From Thiomicrospira pelophila DSM 1534 (lineage in GTDB: Bacteria; Pseudomonadota; Gammaproteobacteria; Thiomicrospirales; Thiomicrospiraceae): a DNA stretch of 64,000 nt. The DNA lies in assembly GCF_000711195.1 (NCBI RefSeq), contig NZ_JOMR01000001.1, forward strand, positions 372,001 through 436,000, in the 5' to 3' direction. Shown piece after piece: positions 7,951-17,290 of this stretch. The first letter of the stretch is position 1. The number at the start of each line of letters is the position of its first letter. Made by a program: the position numbers and the translations under genes. A model generated the notes under the pieces. The model was not told the origin of the DNA, did not search any database, and saw only the letters and a program-made list of their open reading frames with translations.

Positions 7951-9473
7951 TATTCAACCCTCTGTGTCGCCGGTGTCGATAAGACCGCTTCAATATAAGT
8001 CGCGTTGTCAAAAACTTGGATCGATACCAGCTCGGTGTAAGCTGTAACCGGGTTGGCAAAGATGACTAAGATTGGGCTGATGGCCAATAAACCAATCACC
8101 GCACCCAAAGCAGCGACATTGAGTGGTTCACCCGGCAAGACATCCACTGGTTGGGTGCGATAAAACAGTAACGAACCTGCTCGTGCCATCGCAATAATCA
8201 TTAACAGACTGGCGACAAGCACAACAGCCAGTATGGCGAAGAACCAGCTGTTTTCTAGGGCGGCGGCTAAAATCAAAACCTTACCAAAAAAGCCCGATAA
8301 AGGCGGCATGCCCGTCATCGCCACTGCGCCAAACATAAACACACTGCCGATTAAGATGGCGTTAGGAATAATCGGGGCAGGCTCAAAACGATCCTCATGC
8401 ACTCCGCGTCCGCGCGAAATTATATCCGCAAGTAAGAACATGCCACCTGCGATGAGAGTGGAGTGAATTAAGTAATATAAGGTGGCGGCCAGAGCTTGTG
8501 GGCTGTTAAGACCAACGCCGATTAACAGGGTTGCTACCGAAGCTAATACTAAATAAGCCACTTGTTCGCGTAATCCTCGCGCGGCCATTACTCCGAATGC
8601 AGCTAGTAACAAGGTGATTAAACCTAAACCGAGCACCCAAGGGGTGTAGAAACTGGCTAAATCACCGGCCTGCTCACCAAAAATGGTGCCATGTACGCGG
8701 ATAATAGAGTAAATTCCAACCTTGGTCATAATCGCAAATAGTGCGGCTACTGGTGCCGAGGTTTGTGCGTAGGCATTCGGCAACCATAAATATAATGGGA
8801 ACATCGCAGCCTTAACGCCAAATACCACTAACAGCAATAAACCGGCAGCGGCAATCAAGCCTAAGTCTTCTGCAGGCGCGACCGATATTTTGGCGGCCAT
8901 ATCGGCAATATTTAGTGTGCCGACCGCACCGTAGAGCGCACCAACAGCAAACAAGAATAAGGTTGAGCCAATCAGGTTAATCACCACATAATGTAAACCC
9001 GCCTTGGTGCGTAAGCGCCCACCACCATGCAAAAGCAAACCATAGGAGGCGAGTAGTAAAACTTCAAAGAACACAAACAGGTTAAACACATCACCCGTTA
9101 AAAATGCACCATTTAAGCCAAATAATTGCAGTTGAAATAACACATGAAAGTGTGAACCTTGCTTGTCATACTTGGTTGCAATCGCATACCAAAGTGCACC
9201 TAAAGCCAGCAAGGAGGTAATCAAAACCATTAAGGCCGACAGTTGGTCTAGTACAAATACGATGCCAAACGGTGCGATCCAGTTACCCGCTAAATAAACC
9301 TGATGAACACCGGTGAGTGAGAGTTTAACCATCTCAATGCTCATAAACACCAGGCCTAATACGACCAGTAGGTTAAGTGAACGTTGCAGACGTAAGCCAC
9401 CCATGCGAGCGAATAACAAAACAAAACCGGCGATGAGTGGCAATAAAACAGCCCAGGCGGTTAACTGCATCAT
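7950..9473 (-). CDS. mrpD: Mrp Na+/H+ antiporter subunit D
   Basis: A 507-aa polytopic protein homologous to the proton-pumping NuoL/M/N subunits of complex I. The proton_antipo_M core is visible, including FFEVLLLASYGLLLHGGG, the conserved VKAAMFPLYLWLPNAYAQTSAPVAALFAIMTKVG stretch around residues 220-255 and PPLSGFFGK near 390. It carries one of the ion paths of the antiporter. The start overlaps mrpC by 4 nt. Confidence 0.95.
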   Translation of the reverse strand: MMQLTAWAVLLPLIAGFVLLFARMGGLRLQRSLNLLVVLGLVFMSIEMVKLSLTGVHQVYLAGNWIAPFGIVFVLDQLSALMVLITSLLALGALWYAIATKYDKQGSHFHVLFQLQLFGLNGAFLTGDVFNLFVFFEVLLLASYGLLLHGGGRLRTKAGLHYVVINLIGSTLFLFAVGALYGAVGTLNIADMAAKISVAPAEDLGLIAAAGLLLLVVFGVKAAMFPLYLWLPNAYAQTSAPVAALFAIMTKVGIYSIIRVHGTIFGEQAGDLASFYTPWVLGLGLITLLLAAFGVMAARGLREQVAYLVLASVATLLIGVGLNSPQALAATLYYLIHSTLIAGGMFLLADIISRGRGVHEDRFEPAPIIPNAILIGSVFMFGAVAMTGMPPLSGFFGKVLILAAALENSWFFAILAVVLVASLLMIIAMARAGSLLFYRTQPVDVLPGEPLNVAALGAVIGLLAISPILVIFANPVTAYTELVSIQVFDNATYIEAVLSTPATQRVE

Positions 9474-9856
9474 GATTTTGCCTCCTGGTTGTTATGACTG
9501 CTGATTTGTTCAGGCAGCCGTTCATCATCCGCTAGGTGTAAACCATCCACATGGTCATTCCCCATTTCACCCCGAGCCTTTAGCGCTAATACAATTAAGA
9601 AGGCGGTCATACCAAACGCAATTACTATCGCGGTTAACACTAAAGCTTGTGGCAGCGGGTCAGCATAACCAGCCGCGGCGGCATCAATTACCGCCGGTTG
9701 GCCAATGGTTAAACGTCCCATTGCAAACAAAAACACGTTAACGGCATAGGCCAATAAAGTTAAACCTAATACGACCGGAAAGGTGCGGGCACGCAGGGTT
9801 AAATACACACCCGCGCTGGTCATAACCCCGATAAGAATTGCAATTAACCATTCCAT
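9470..9856 (-). CDS. mrpC: Mrp Na+/H+ antiporter subunit C
   Basis: A 128-aa homologue of NuoK with three transmembrane helices (about 1-22, 28-50, 70-95). The central helix contains NVFLFAMGR and the third follows DPLPQALVLTAIVIAFG, which is typical of MrpC/MnhC. It overlaps mrpAB by 13 nt and mrpD by 4 nt. The last 30 residues are acidic and soluble. Confidence 0.94.
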   Translation of the reverse strand: MEWLIAILIGVMTSAGVYLTLRARTFPVVLGLTLLAYAVNVFLFAMGRLTIGQPAVIDAAAAGYADPLPQALVLTAIVIAFGMTAFLIVLALKARGEMGNDHVDGLHLADDERLPEQISSHNNQEAKS

Positions 9857-12684
9857 TGTTTTGTCTCCTGTTGAGGGCTGTGACCATTATGGTGAGAGGC
9901 ATAACTCAGCTTGCCGAGTTGAACCAAACTCATCACCGTTGCGCCGACCACGACAAGGAAAACCCCAACGTCAAACGCGATGGCGCTCGCCACTTCAAAC
10001 TTGCCGACCACCGGCCAGGTTAAATAGGTAAAGGTGGAGGTTAAGAATGGGAAGCCTAAACCAATCGCCACTAAGCCGGTACCGGTCGCGGCTAATAACC
10101 CAAAACCAATTACCCAATGCATATCCGCTTTTAATCGATCACTGGTCCATTCAATGCCATTGGCGAGGTATTGAACAATCAACGCCACCGCCGCAATCAA
10201 GCCGGCTATAAAGCCGCCACCCGGCAGGTTGTGACCGCGTAGAAAAATATACACCGCCACCATTAACATTAAGGGTAATAGCAGGCGAGTTAAGGTCTGC
10301 ATAATCATTGGGTGGTTATCTAAGCTCCACTGGCGGCCATGCGAATCTTTGTCGGGGGCGGGTAGTTTCATTCCTTCTAACATGGCAAAAATACCCAAAC
10401 CAGCTAGTGCCAGTACAACGATCTCTCCAAGAGTATCAATGCCACGGAAATCCACTAAAATGACATTTACGACGTTGGTACCCCCCCCGCCTGGCTTGGC
10501 GTTTTCTAGGAAGTAAGTCGAGATAGGATCGTATTCGCGACTTAAGACCGCCATGGTAAATAAGGTCACGCCGACCCCGGCCAAAATTGAAATGACCGCA
10601 TCACGACTTAAACGCAAGCGACCAACTTCTTTAGGGCTGGTTTGAGGTAGGAAATAAAGCGCCAGCAATAATAAAACAATCGTCACCACTTCTACTGATA
10701 ACTGAGTAAGTGCCAGATCTGGGGCTGAAAACTTAACAAAACCAAGCGATACAATTAAACCGACCACGCCAATTGTAATCAGAGCGGTTAAGCGCTGTTG
10801 ATGCCAGCGCACGGTTAAGTAGCTTGCAACGATTAAAGCCAGCGCGGCGGTTAGGGTCACGGCATCAAGTGGCAAGCCTTCACGGTCGCCCAGCAAGGCT
10901 GCAGGCATCGACATAAAGCCGATCAAGCCCGCAACAAGAGCTGCGCCAATCACCCAGACTGCGGCGTGCTGAAGTGAACCTTTGTCGAAGCCACGCGTTA
11001 AGCGTACCGAAAAACGTAAGGTGGACAACAGAATCGCGTTATATAAAACACGCGCATCAATTTGCGCAATAAAGCGTTCATGCAAGGCAAACAAACGCTC
11101 GCGCACAAAGTAAACCGCTACCCCTAATGTCAGGGCGAGCAAACTCATCATCAGCGGCAAATTGAAACCATGCCAAATTGCCAAGCTATAATCCGGCGGA
11201 GTTGCTTGAAGTGTACCGGCCACCGCAACCGCTAAGATCGGTGCGACGGTGAACATTGGCACAATGCCGACGGCCAAACAAATGATCACGAGCAGGTCGA
11301 CTGGGATTTTCATAAAACGCGGTGGCTCGTGTGGGGTTTTTGGTAGATCAATCGGTTCGCCATTAAAGAACACATCGTGAATAAAACGCAATGAATAAGC
11401 CACCGAAAAAATCGCGGCGATGGTCACAATAATCGGAATAAACCAAGCCAAAGCCGATGCATGTGAGGCGGTGATGGCCTGCTCAAAGAACATTTCTTTA
11501 CTCAAGAAACCGTTTAATAACGGAACCCCCGCCATCGCGGCGGCGGCGATCATCGCTAACACGGCCGTGTGAGGCATGTATTTAAGTAAGCCATTGAGCT
11601 TGCGCATGTCGCGCGTACCGGTTTCGTGATCAATAATGCCCGCCACCATAAATAAAGAAGCTTTAAACGTGGCGTGATTAATAATATGAAAAATAGCCGC
11701 CACCGCCGCCATATGGGTGCCAAAACCGAATAATAAGGTGATTAAGCCTAAATGACTGATGGTTGAGTAAGCGAGCAGACCTTTTAAATCGTGCTTAAAT
11801 AAGGCGGTATAAGCACCAATTACAAAGGTGATCATCCCTGCACCGCCGACTAGCCACATCCATTCAGGCGTGCCGGATAAAGCGGGGAAAAAGCGTGCCA
11901 ATAAGAAAATGCCAGCTTTTACCATGGTAGCTGAATGCAAGTAGGCCGAAACCGGCGTAGGGGCTGCCATCGCGTGAGGTAACCAAAAGTGGAAAGGGAA
12001 TTGTGCTGACTTAGTGAATACACCTAACAGAATCAATACCAGCGCGGGTACATAAAGTTCGTGGCTTCGAATGAGGTCACCGGCCGCGAGTACATCGGTT
12101 AAATTGTAACTGCCGACAATATGACCTAATACCAACACACCGCCGAGTAAAGCTAAGCCGCCCGCGCCCGTGATCGCCAAAGCCATGCGAGCGCCCTGGC
12201 GTGCATCTTTGCGGTGTTGCCAATAGCTAATTAATAAGAAAGAACTTAACGAGGTCAGCTCCCAAAATACCACCAGTTGAATCATGTTTTCGGATAACAC
12301 GATCCCCAGCATTGAACCCATAAACATCAGCAGGTAAGCAAAAAAACGTCCCATGGAATCATTGGGCGACAAGTAATATCGTGCATACACAATGATTAAT
12401 AAGCCAATCACCAAAATGAGCATCGCAAACAGCAGCGAAAGACCATCTAGCCGGAAGGCAAAGTCTAAGCCAATGGCCGGCATCCATGTCCAGCTCTGCA
12501 CCAAAGTTTCGCCGTTAAACGGAACACTAAAAGTCGGTGCTAAAAAAGCCATCGCCAGTACCGTAATACCAGCGGCTGCCCAGGCTGAAGCAACCCGGCT
12601 AAGCTTGGAGGACCAAGCCGCTAAAATGGCCCCGGCAAAAGGAAGTAGGGCTACGATCGGGAGGTTAAACGCAACTAAACTCAT
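9844..12684 (-). CDS. mrpA: Mrp Na+/H+ antiporter subunit A fused to subunit B
   Basis: A 946-aa polytopic protein, the first gene of the Mrp operon. Residues 1-500 form the NuoL-like antiporter module (VFWELTSLSSFLLISYW, KSAQFPFHFWLPHAMAAPTPVSAYLHSATMVKAG). Residues about 600-770 include the MrpA C-terminal module with GGTNVVNVILVDFRGIDTLGE. The last 150 residues, from the NHPMIMQTLTRLLLPLMLMVAVYIFLRGHNLPGGGF region on, are an MrpB domain, so A and B are one polypeptide as in many Gram-negative Mrp systems. Mrp exchanges cytoplasmic Na+ for H+ and supports growth in saline or alkaline conditions. A run of eight G in the coding strand lies at 10481-10488. Confidence 0.95.
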   Translation of the reverse strand: MSLVAFNLPIVALLPFAGAILAAWSSKLSRVASAWAAAGITVLAMAFLAPTFSVPFNGETLVQSWTWMPAIGLDFAFRLDGLSLLFAMLILVIGLLIIVYARYYLSPNDSMGRFFAYLLMFMGSMLGIVLSENMIQLVVFWELTSLSSFLLISYWQHRKDARQGARMALAITGAGGLALLGGVLVLGHIVGSYNLTDVLAAGDLIRSHELYVPALVLILLGVFTKSAQFPFHFWLPHAMAAPTPVSAYLHSATMVKAGIFLLARFFPALSGTPEWMWLVGGAGMITFVIGAYTALFKHDLKGLLAYSTISHLGLITLLFGFGTHMAAVAAIFHIINHATFKASLFMVAGIIDHETGTRDMRKLNGLLKYMPHTAVLAMIAAAAMAGVPLLNGFLSKEMFFEQAITASHASALAWFIPIIVTIAAIFSVAYSLRFIHDVFFNGEPIDLPKTPHEPPRFMKIPVDLLVIICLAVGIVPMFTVAPILAVAVAGTLQATPPDYSLAIWHGFNLPLMMSLLALTLGVAVYFVRERLFALHERFIAQIDARVLYNAILLSTLRFSVRLTRGFDKGSLQHAAVWVIGAALVAGLIGFMSMPAALLGDREGLPLDAVTLTAALALIVASYLTVRWHQQRLTALITIGVVGLIVSLGFVKFSAPDLALTQLSVEVVTIVLLLLALYFLPQTSPKEVGRLRLSRDAVISILAGVGVTLFTMAVLSREYDPISTYFLENAKPGGGGTNVVNVILVDFRGIDTLGEIVVLALAGLGIFAMLEGMKLPAPDKDSHGRQWSLDNHPMIMQTLTRLLLPLMLMVAVYIFLRGHNLPGGGFIAGLIAAVALIVQYLANGIEWTSDRLKADMHWVIGFGLLAATGTGLVAIGLGFPFLTSTFTYLTWPVVGKFEVASAIAFDVGVFLVVVGATVMSLVQLGKLSYASHHNGHSPQQETKQWNG

Positions 12685-12759
12685 GGGGTTCCTAACTATT
12701 TAAAGGCGTAGTAATAAATTCGTTTTATAAGTGCCAAAGCTTACCATGACTGCTTGTGT

Positions 12760-12765
12760 TGTCAA
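12760..12765 (-). promoter_or_regulatory. Candidate -35 box for the mrp operon
   Basis: On the minus strand a perfect TTGACA is followed after about 16 nt by TGGTAAGCT, which resembles an extended -10. This would place transcription start roughly 45 nt before mrpA. The -10 hexamer itself is poor. Confidence 0.4.
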
Positions 12766-12804
12766 TAATTTAGCTAGGATTGAAGCGCGCTAAAATGCGA
12801 TGAG

Positions 12805-12822
12805 AGCGCCAGGCCTGGCGCT
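12805..12822. repeat. 18-bp palindrome with symmetric variant core GCCAGGCCTGGC
   Basis: AGCGCCAGGCCTGGCGCT is a perfect palindrome in which both outer bases of the usual 12-mer are changed (A to G and T to C), so symmetry is preserved. It lies 8 nt from copy 4. Confidence 0.9.
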
Positions 12823-12834
12823 TAGAATTGAACC

Positions 12835-12846
12835 ACCAGGCCTGGT
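12835..12846. repeat. 12-bp palindrome, copy 4
   Basis: Exact copy extended to a perfect 20-bp palindrome (12831-12850), starting 4 nt beyond the stop codon of the minus-strand gene at 12854. Confidence 0.95.
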
Positions 12847-12853
12847 GGTTAAT

Positions 12854-13561
12854 TTAAAAACGGTAATCCGCTTTGGTTTGTTCGTATAGCTGGATAAGGT
12901 TGTCGAGTTGCTCTTGATCGAATTCACGTAAACCGCTTAAAACCATGGTTTTGTAACCGGATCCTACACGTACCCCAGACTCACAAATATCAAACTCCAT
13001 CCGTACTAAACCACGTTTACCAGTAACATTTAATGAACTGTTGGTTAGTTCTAAACTGGGATGTTCAGCACTTAGGTCGTCAAATGTAAACGCCATACTT
13101 TCATAGATCACCATCGGCTTGTCTGGGTTAATCATGACGTTTTCTTGTTGCATTAATGGTACTAGAATATGTGGAAAGCTGTGGCCTGAAAACGCCACGT
13201 AAGCGCGTGAAAAGGCCTCAATCAAGGTCATGTTATGACTGATGTCGCCGTTGCGCGTCACTTCTAAATAGGGCTTGTCGTTGGTGTCCGTAATGCAGAA
13301 TTCGGCGGCCTGGGTTTCTGGAAAGTTTAGCACCACGCCTTTGCCCACCATGCCAGTGTATTTAAACGCCATCTTTTTGGCCAAACCATAACGCGCCAAC
13401 ACTAACGCAAACAGTAAATCACCCGGCACACAAAAGCGTTTTGAGTCGGGGTTATGTAAAGGATTAAAATCGTCTGAAACCTGTTTGGCAAACTGGCTGC
13501 CCTGCTCGGCAGTAATGGTAATGGTTGAACCTTGGCTAGCGTGAAAGGAATCTAAATACAT
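12854..13561 (-). CDS. Hotdog-fold-like protein (DUF3581-like)
   Basis: A 235-aa soluble protein of unknown function. Residues 28-60 read SDDFNPLHNPDSKRF followed by a helix, which resembles the catalytic D-x-NP-x-H motif of MaoC/hydratase-2 hotdog proteins. The rest is beta-rich, consistent with a double hotdog fold. From memory it resembles the DUF3581 family of gammaproteobacteria; that assignment is not checked. It is transcribed alone, with mrpA downstream on the same strand and two palindromes between them. Confidence 0.75.
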   Translation of the reverse strand: MYLDSFHASQGSTITITAEQGSQFAKQVSDDFNPLHNPDSKRFCVPGDLLFALVLARYGLAKKMAFKYTGMVGKGVVLNFPETQAAEFCITDTNDKPYLEVTRNGDISHNMTLIEAFSRAYVAFSGHSFPHILVPLMQQENVMINPDKPMVIYESMAFTFDDLSAEHPSLELTNSSLNVTGKRGLVRMEFDICESGVRVGSGYKTMVLSGLREFDQEQLDNLIQLYEQTKADYRF

Positions 13562-13658
13562 AGCAACTCAGTGGATTAAATGAATAAAAGCGTTATCATA
13601 CTGAAAACTTGGTAGAGAGTCACGAGTTAAGCGGGTGTTTTGGGTGGATTTAAGTCGC

Positions 13659-15347
13659 TCAAGCCGGTCGATTGGCAAGCGGGAAGTCATTTTGCATAAG
13701 CTCGATCATGTTTTGAGCCGGCATAGGTTTGCCATATAAAAAGCCTTGAATATGACGGCAACCCAATTGGGTCAAAATATTAGTTTGTTCTGGGTGCTCA
13801 ACGCCTTCGGCAATAATGCTCAAGCCCAAGGTTTCGGCCATGCGAATAATGGCGGTCACGATGACTGCATCTTCCGATTCCAAGTGCAAATCGGTCACAA
13901 ATGAACGGTCTATTTTGACTTTGTTAAACATGCCGCGTTTTAAACTAGCAAAAGACGAATAGCCAGTACCAAAATCATCAATCGCAATTTTAATTCCCAG
14001 TGAGGTGATGTTTCTTAACAAGGCAAACGTCGCTTCAGGATTTTTGACCATTGAAGTTTCGGTGATCTCGAGTTCTATTTGAGTCAGGTCAAGCGCTGGA
14101 TAACGCGCCGGCAAACTCATAATCTGCTCAATAAAGCTATTGTGTTCTAATTGTTTAGGCGAAACATTGATACTGACCGGTATTTTAAAGCCTTGCTCTT
14201 GCCAACTTAAATGTTGCTCAATCGCATTATTTAGCACCCATTCACCAATCGGCACGATCAGATTTGAGGTTTCAGCAAACGGAATAAACTCAGCAGGTGA
14301 CACCGAGCCTAATAGCGGATTGTTCCAGCGAATTAAAGCCTCACAACCCACCAGGTGATTGTCATGATTATCTATTTGCGGCTGGAAATAGAGTTCAAAT
14401 TCGCTATTTAAAATCGCTTTTTTGAGCTCCAACTCCATCATGTGGGTCTGACTGATTTCGGCATCCATGCCAGTGCGATAAAAATGAAATTGGTTTTTAC
14501 CGTCCTGCTTGGCTCGGTTTTTGGCAATATCGGCATGTTGCAATAGGGTATTACAATCCATGCCGTCTTCTGGGTAAAGGCTGATGCCCATGCTGCAAGA
14601 CATCATCATTTCCCCAACTTGAGTATCGAAAGGTTTCGCAAACAAGGCATTAATCGCTTCGCAATGTTTGAACACTTGTTGCATATCGGCCTTTTCCACC
14701 AACAATACAAATTCATCGCCACCAAAGCTAGCTAAAGTGTGGTTTTCTTCCGTCAAACTGTTTAAGCAACGCGCCGCGTGTTGAATTAACTCGTCACCCA
14801 CGTGGTGGCCATAGCGGTCGTTAATAATTTTTAGGCTGTCGATATCAATAAAAAATAACGCTAACTTATGTTGGTAACGTTTTGCCATGTGCATGGCGTG
14901 TTCAAACATTTCTTTGAACAAATCCATTTTAGGCAACTGGGTGAGTTTATCGTAGTCTTTTAAATAACTCAGGCGTTTTTGGGTGTCTTCCAACTCAGTC
15001 ACGTCCTGACCTAAGCATACCAATGATGCGTTATTTTGATCGTTATTTAAAAATCCGTGATGCCAATTAAACGCGTGCAAATGCCCAGCATGGTCAATCA
15101 CATGATGATGAAACGTGACATGCGTGAGTTGCAGGGTTTTAACCTCATGGAGATGGCGTTTTAAAGCCGTTTGCTCGTCAACCGGCACATAGCGTTCAAC
15201 CCAGTTTTGACCCAATAACTGAGCTTCGACCTGGCCAAGCAGTTCGCAGGCAAATGGGTTGATAGATTTAACGCAACCTCGATCATCTAACGTTAGAATG
15301 AATTGTTGGCTATGGTCGAATAAATGTTGTGCGAGTTGTTTTTGCAT
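13659..15347 (-). CDS. PAS-GGDEF-EAL cyclic-di-GMP protein
   Basis: A 562-aa cytoplasmic protein that makes and/or breaks cyclic di-GMP. A PAS domain (about 8-120) is followed by a GGDEF domain with an intact GGDEF at 209-213 and an EAL domain starting near 320 with EAL at 336-338, DDFGTGYSSFASLK and IDRSFV. Both motif sets look catalytically complete. No RxxD inhibitory site precedes GGDEF (that position reads ENHT). There is no transmembrane segment, so input probably comes through the PAS domain. It is apparently monocistronic. Confidence 0.93.
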   Translation of the reverse strand: MQKQLAQHLFDHSQQFILTLDDRGCVKSINPFACELLGQVEAQLLGQNWVERYVPVDEQTALKRHLHEVKTLQLTHVTFHHHVIDHAGHLHAFNWHHGFLNNDQNNASLVCLGQDVTELEDTQKRLSYLKDYDKLTQLPKMDLFKEMFEHAMHMAKRYQHKLALFFIDIDSLKIINDRYGHHVGDELIQHAARCLNSLTEENHTLASFGGDEFVLLVEKADMQQVFKHCEAINALFAKPFDTQVGEMMMSCSMGISLYPEDGMDCNTLLQHADIAKNRAKQDGKNQFHFYRTGMDAEISQTHMMELELKKAILNSEFELYFQPQIDNHDNHLVGCEALIRWNNPLLGSVSPAEFIPFAETSNLIVPIGEWVLNNAIEQHLSWQEQGFKIPVSINVSPKQLEHNSFIEQIMSLPARYPALDLTQIELEITETSMVKNPEATFALLRNITSLGIKIAIDDFGTGYSSFASLKRGMFNKVKIDRSFVTDLHLESEDAVIVTAIIRMAETLGLSIIAEGVEHPEQTNILTQLGCRHIQGFLYGKPMPAQNMIELMQNDFPLANRPA

Positions 15348-15459
15348 AGTGGGCGATATTATGCAGACCTAAAATTTTAAAAGGAAGCCTAAGTATATCC
15401 TTAATCTCCCAAAATTTGTTTATGGGTCTATATCTATAAAATTCAGCTAAGATCGTTAG

Positions 15460-15899
15460 TTACAGGTTCGCTAGGGTTTTTACGTGCGCAACAACACTTA
15501 ATCCAAGTGCGGTCAGGTCGTAGCCGCCCTCTAGGGTTGAGATGATACGCCCTTCGCACAGTTGATTGGCAAGGTCAGATTGATTTTCGGTAAACGGGTA
15601 AATGCCCGATTCAAAATTGGAAATAAACATCACACGCGGTTCTTGGCGCACATAGCTTTCAGTACCGTTGCCGTGATGGACATCAATATCCAGAATCGCA
15701 ATGCGTTCTAAACCATAATGTGCTAATGCATAGGACGCACCAACCGCGACGTGATTAAGCAGGCAAAAACCCATGGGTTGATCCACCTCGGCATGGTGGC
15801 CGGGTGGACGTACATTAAAAATGCGCGTTTTACTTCGCCCGATAACACGGCGTCCACGGCTTCAAGAACCGCCCCACTAGCATAGCGCGCATCAAGAGC
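15460..15899 (-). pseudogene. Histone-deacetylase-family lysine deacetylase, degraded
   Basis: The remains of an acetoin-utilisation/HDAC-type Zn-dependent lysine deacetylase. Reading the minus strand from about 15899, DARYASGAVLEAVDAVLSGE leads into a frame break in a T run near 15824-15828. The next frame gives NVRPPGHHAEVDQPMGF and the metal-binding DIDVHHGNGTE. After SGIYPFTE the frame jumps directly to the family's C-terminal EGRIISTLEGGYDL, so roughly 130 residues are missing, including the conserved SAGFDAH-type segment. The start is also lost. The 108-aa open frame at 15460-15786 is only the surviving 3' part and is unlikely to make an active enzyme. Confidence 0.85.
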
Positions 15900-16089
15900 G
15901 AAACCATTGAGCTAGGGGTCACGCGCTATAACACCAATCCAGATGGCGAAAGCCCGTGGTTTAAAAGTGGTGATGGGTGAAGTCCTAGCCGAAAATCACA
16001 GTATGCTTGAGCTGGCCAAACATCATGGTTTTAAAGCCCAGGTGATGCAAGACGATCCAGGTGTGGTCGAAGTTAGTTTGACGCTTTAG
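15891..16089 (+). pseudogene. Remnant of Pat-type protein lysine acetyltransferase (GNAT end)
   Basis: Only the 3' end of an acyl-CoA-synthetase/GNAT fusion (Pat/YfiQ-type) survives. At 15909 the plus strand reads ELGVTRYNTNPDGES, the entry to the GNAT domain in this family. The acetyl-CoA-binding core is missing. At 15958 another frame resumes with GLKVVMGEVLAENHSML and ends in DDPGVVEVSLTL plus TAG at 16087-16089, the usual C-terminus. It abuts the broken deacetylase head to head, so one or more deletions appear to have fused two genes of reversible lysine acetylation. Recognition is from memory of the family pattern. Confidence 0.75.
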
Positions 16090-16165
16090 ATACCGTTAGC
16101 GGTTTTTTTATTTTACAGTCGCATCTGTCTATAATGGACCTTATTTAAATTAAGGAGAAAACGGC

Positions 16166-17266
16166 ATGCGAAGACGTCAATTATTAGGTGGTTTAACGGC
16201 TCTAGTCGCCACGACTTTACCAGGCCTGGTGGGTTGCCAGTCCGAATCTGATTCAGTTGCGAATAAAGATGATCGTGTATTTAAATGGAAAATGGTGACC
16301 GCTTGGCCAAAAAACTTCCCAGGGTTAGGAACGGGGGCGAATCAGCTTGCGCAGCTGATTAATGAAATGTCTGGCGGGCGTATTCAAATTAGCGTGTATG
16401 GTGCGGGTGAAATGGTCGGGCCATTTGAAGTGTTTGACGCGGTATCACAAGGTCGCGCCGAACTCGGGCATGCGGCCGCTTATTATTGGAAGGGTAAGTT
16501 GCCCAGTGCTGATTTTTTCACCGGGGTGCCAATGGGTTTAACCGCCGAGGAAATGAACAGCTGGCTCTATAACGGCGGTGGCTTAGAACTTTGGGAGGAG
16601 GCCTATAAACCTTTTGGCTTGATACCCAACCCCGCCGGTAATACAGGCACTCAAATGGGTGGTTGGTTTAATCGGGAGATTAACAGCCTCGACGATTTAA
16701 AGGGACTCAAAATTCGGATGCCGGGCTTAGGTGCAGAAGTCTATACGAAAGTGGGCGCCGTGCCCGTTAATTTACCCGGCAATGAACTGTTCCAGGCTAT
16801 GCAAAGCGGTTTGATTGATGCGGTTGAATTTGTCGGGCCATACAACGATTTAGCTTTTGGGTTTCATCGTGTGGCGAACTATTATTATTCACCGGGTTGG
16901 CAAGAGCCCGGTTCTGTAATGGAGTGTATGATTAACGAACAAGCGTTTAATGAACTGCCTAAAGACTTACAAAGTATCGTACGCAATGCGATGAAAGTTG
17001 CCAATTTGAATATGTTGTCAGAATTCACCGCACGAAATCAACAAGCCTTAACCAGCTTGGTTGAGGAACACCAAGTTCAATTACGCCAATTTCCGCAAGA
17101 GGTCTTGATAGCTTTAAAGCAGGCGTCCGCTGAAGTAGTTGAAGAGGCCGCCAACCGTGACCCGTTGGCGAAAAGAGTATGGGCGTCACAAAAAGCGTTC
17201 CGTGATCAGGTCGCACCCTGGACAAAGCACTCGTTAAAATCATTTTTAGATTTGCGCGCCTTATAA
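16166..17266 (+). CDS. TRAP transporter solute-binding protein, DctP family
   Basis: A periplasmic or lipid-anchored binding protein (366 aa) that delivers an organic or 2-oxo acid to a TRAP transporter. The N-terminus combines a twin-arginine-like RRRQLLGG with a lipobox ending at Cys24 (LVGC). The body has DctP features: FKWKMVTAWPKNFPG, GAGEMVGPFEVFDAV and the ligand-contacting LDDLKGLKIRMPGLGAEV. It resembles the TakP-type subgroup. No permease genes are adjacent; dctQ and dctM homologues lie at 36851-38814 and could be partners. An AAGGAGAAA ribosome site precedes the ATG. Confidence 0.9.
   Translation: MRRRQLLGGLTALVATTLPGLVGCQSESDSVANKDDRVFKWKMVTAWPKNFPGLGTGANQLAQLINEMSGGRIQISVYGAGEMVGPFEVFDAVSQGRAELGHAAAYYWKGKLPSADFFTGVPMGLTAEEMNSWLYNGGGLELWEEAYKPFGLIPNPAGNTGTQMGGWFNREINSLDDLKGLKIRMPGLGAEVYTKVGAVPVNLPGNELFQAMQSGLIDAVEFVGPYNDLAFGFHRVANYYYSPGWQEPGSVMECMINEQAFNELPKDLQSIVRNAMKVANLNMLSEFTARNQQALTSLVEEHQVQLRQFPQEVLIALKQASAEVVEEAANRDPLAKRVWASQKAFRDQVAPWTKHSLKSFLDLRAL
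16219..16230. repeat. 12-bp palindrome, copy 5 (in TRAP binding protein)
   Basis: Exact copy in the signal peptide, encoding Pro-Gly-Leu-Val directly before the lipobox Gly-Cys. Confidence 0.95.
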
Positions 17267-17290
17267 CCCCTTAAAAGATTGGATTTTTAT

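Noticed and set aside
15460-15786. Treating the 108-aa frame as an intact deacetylase
   Set aside because: The start is internal to the family, a frame break lies upstream and a conserved central segment is missing.
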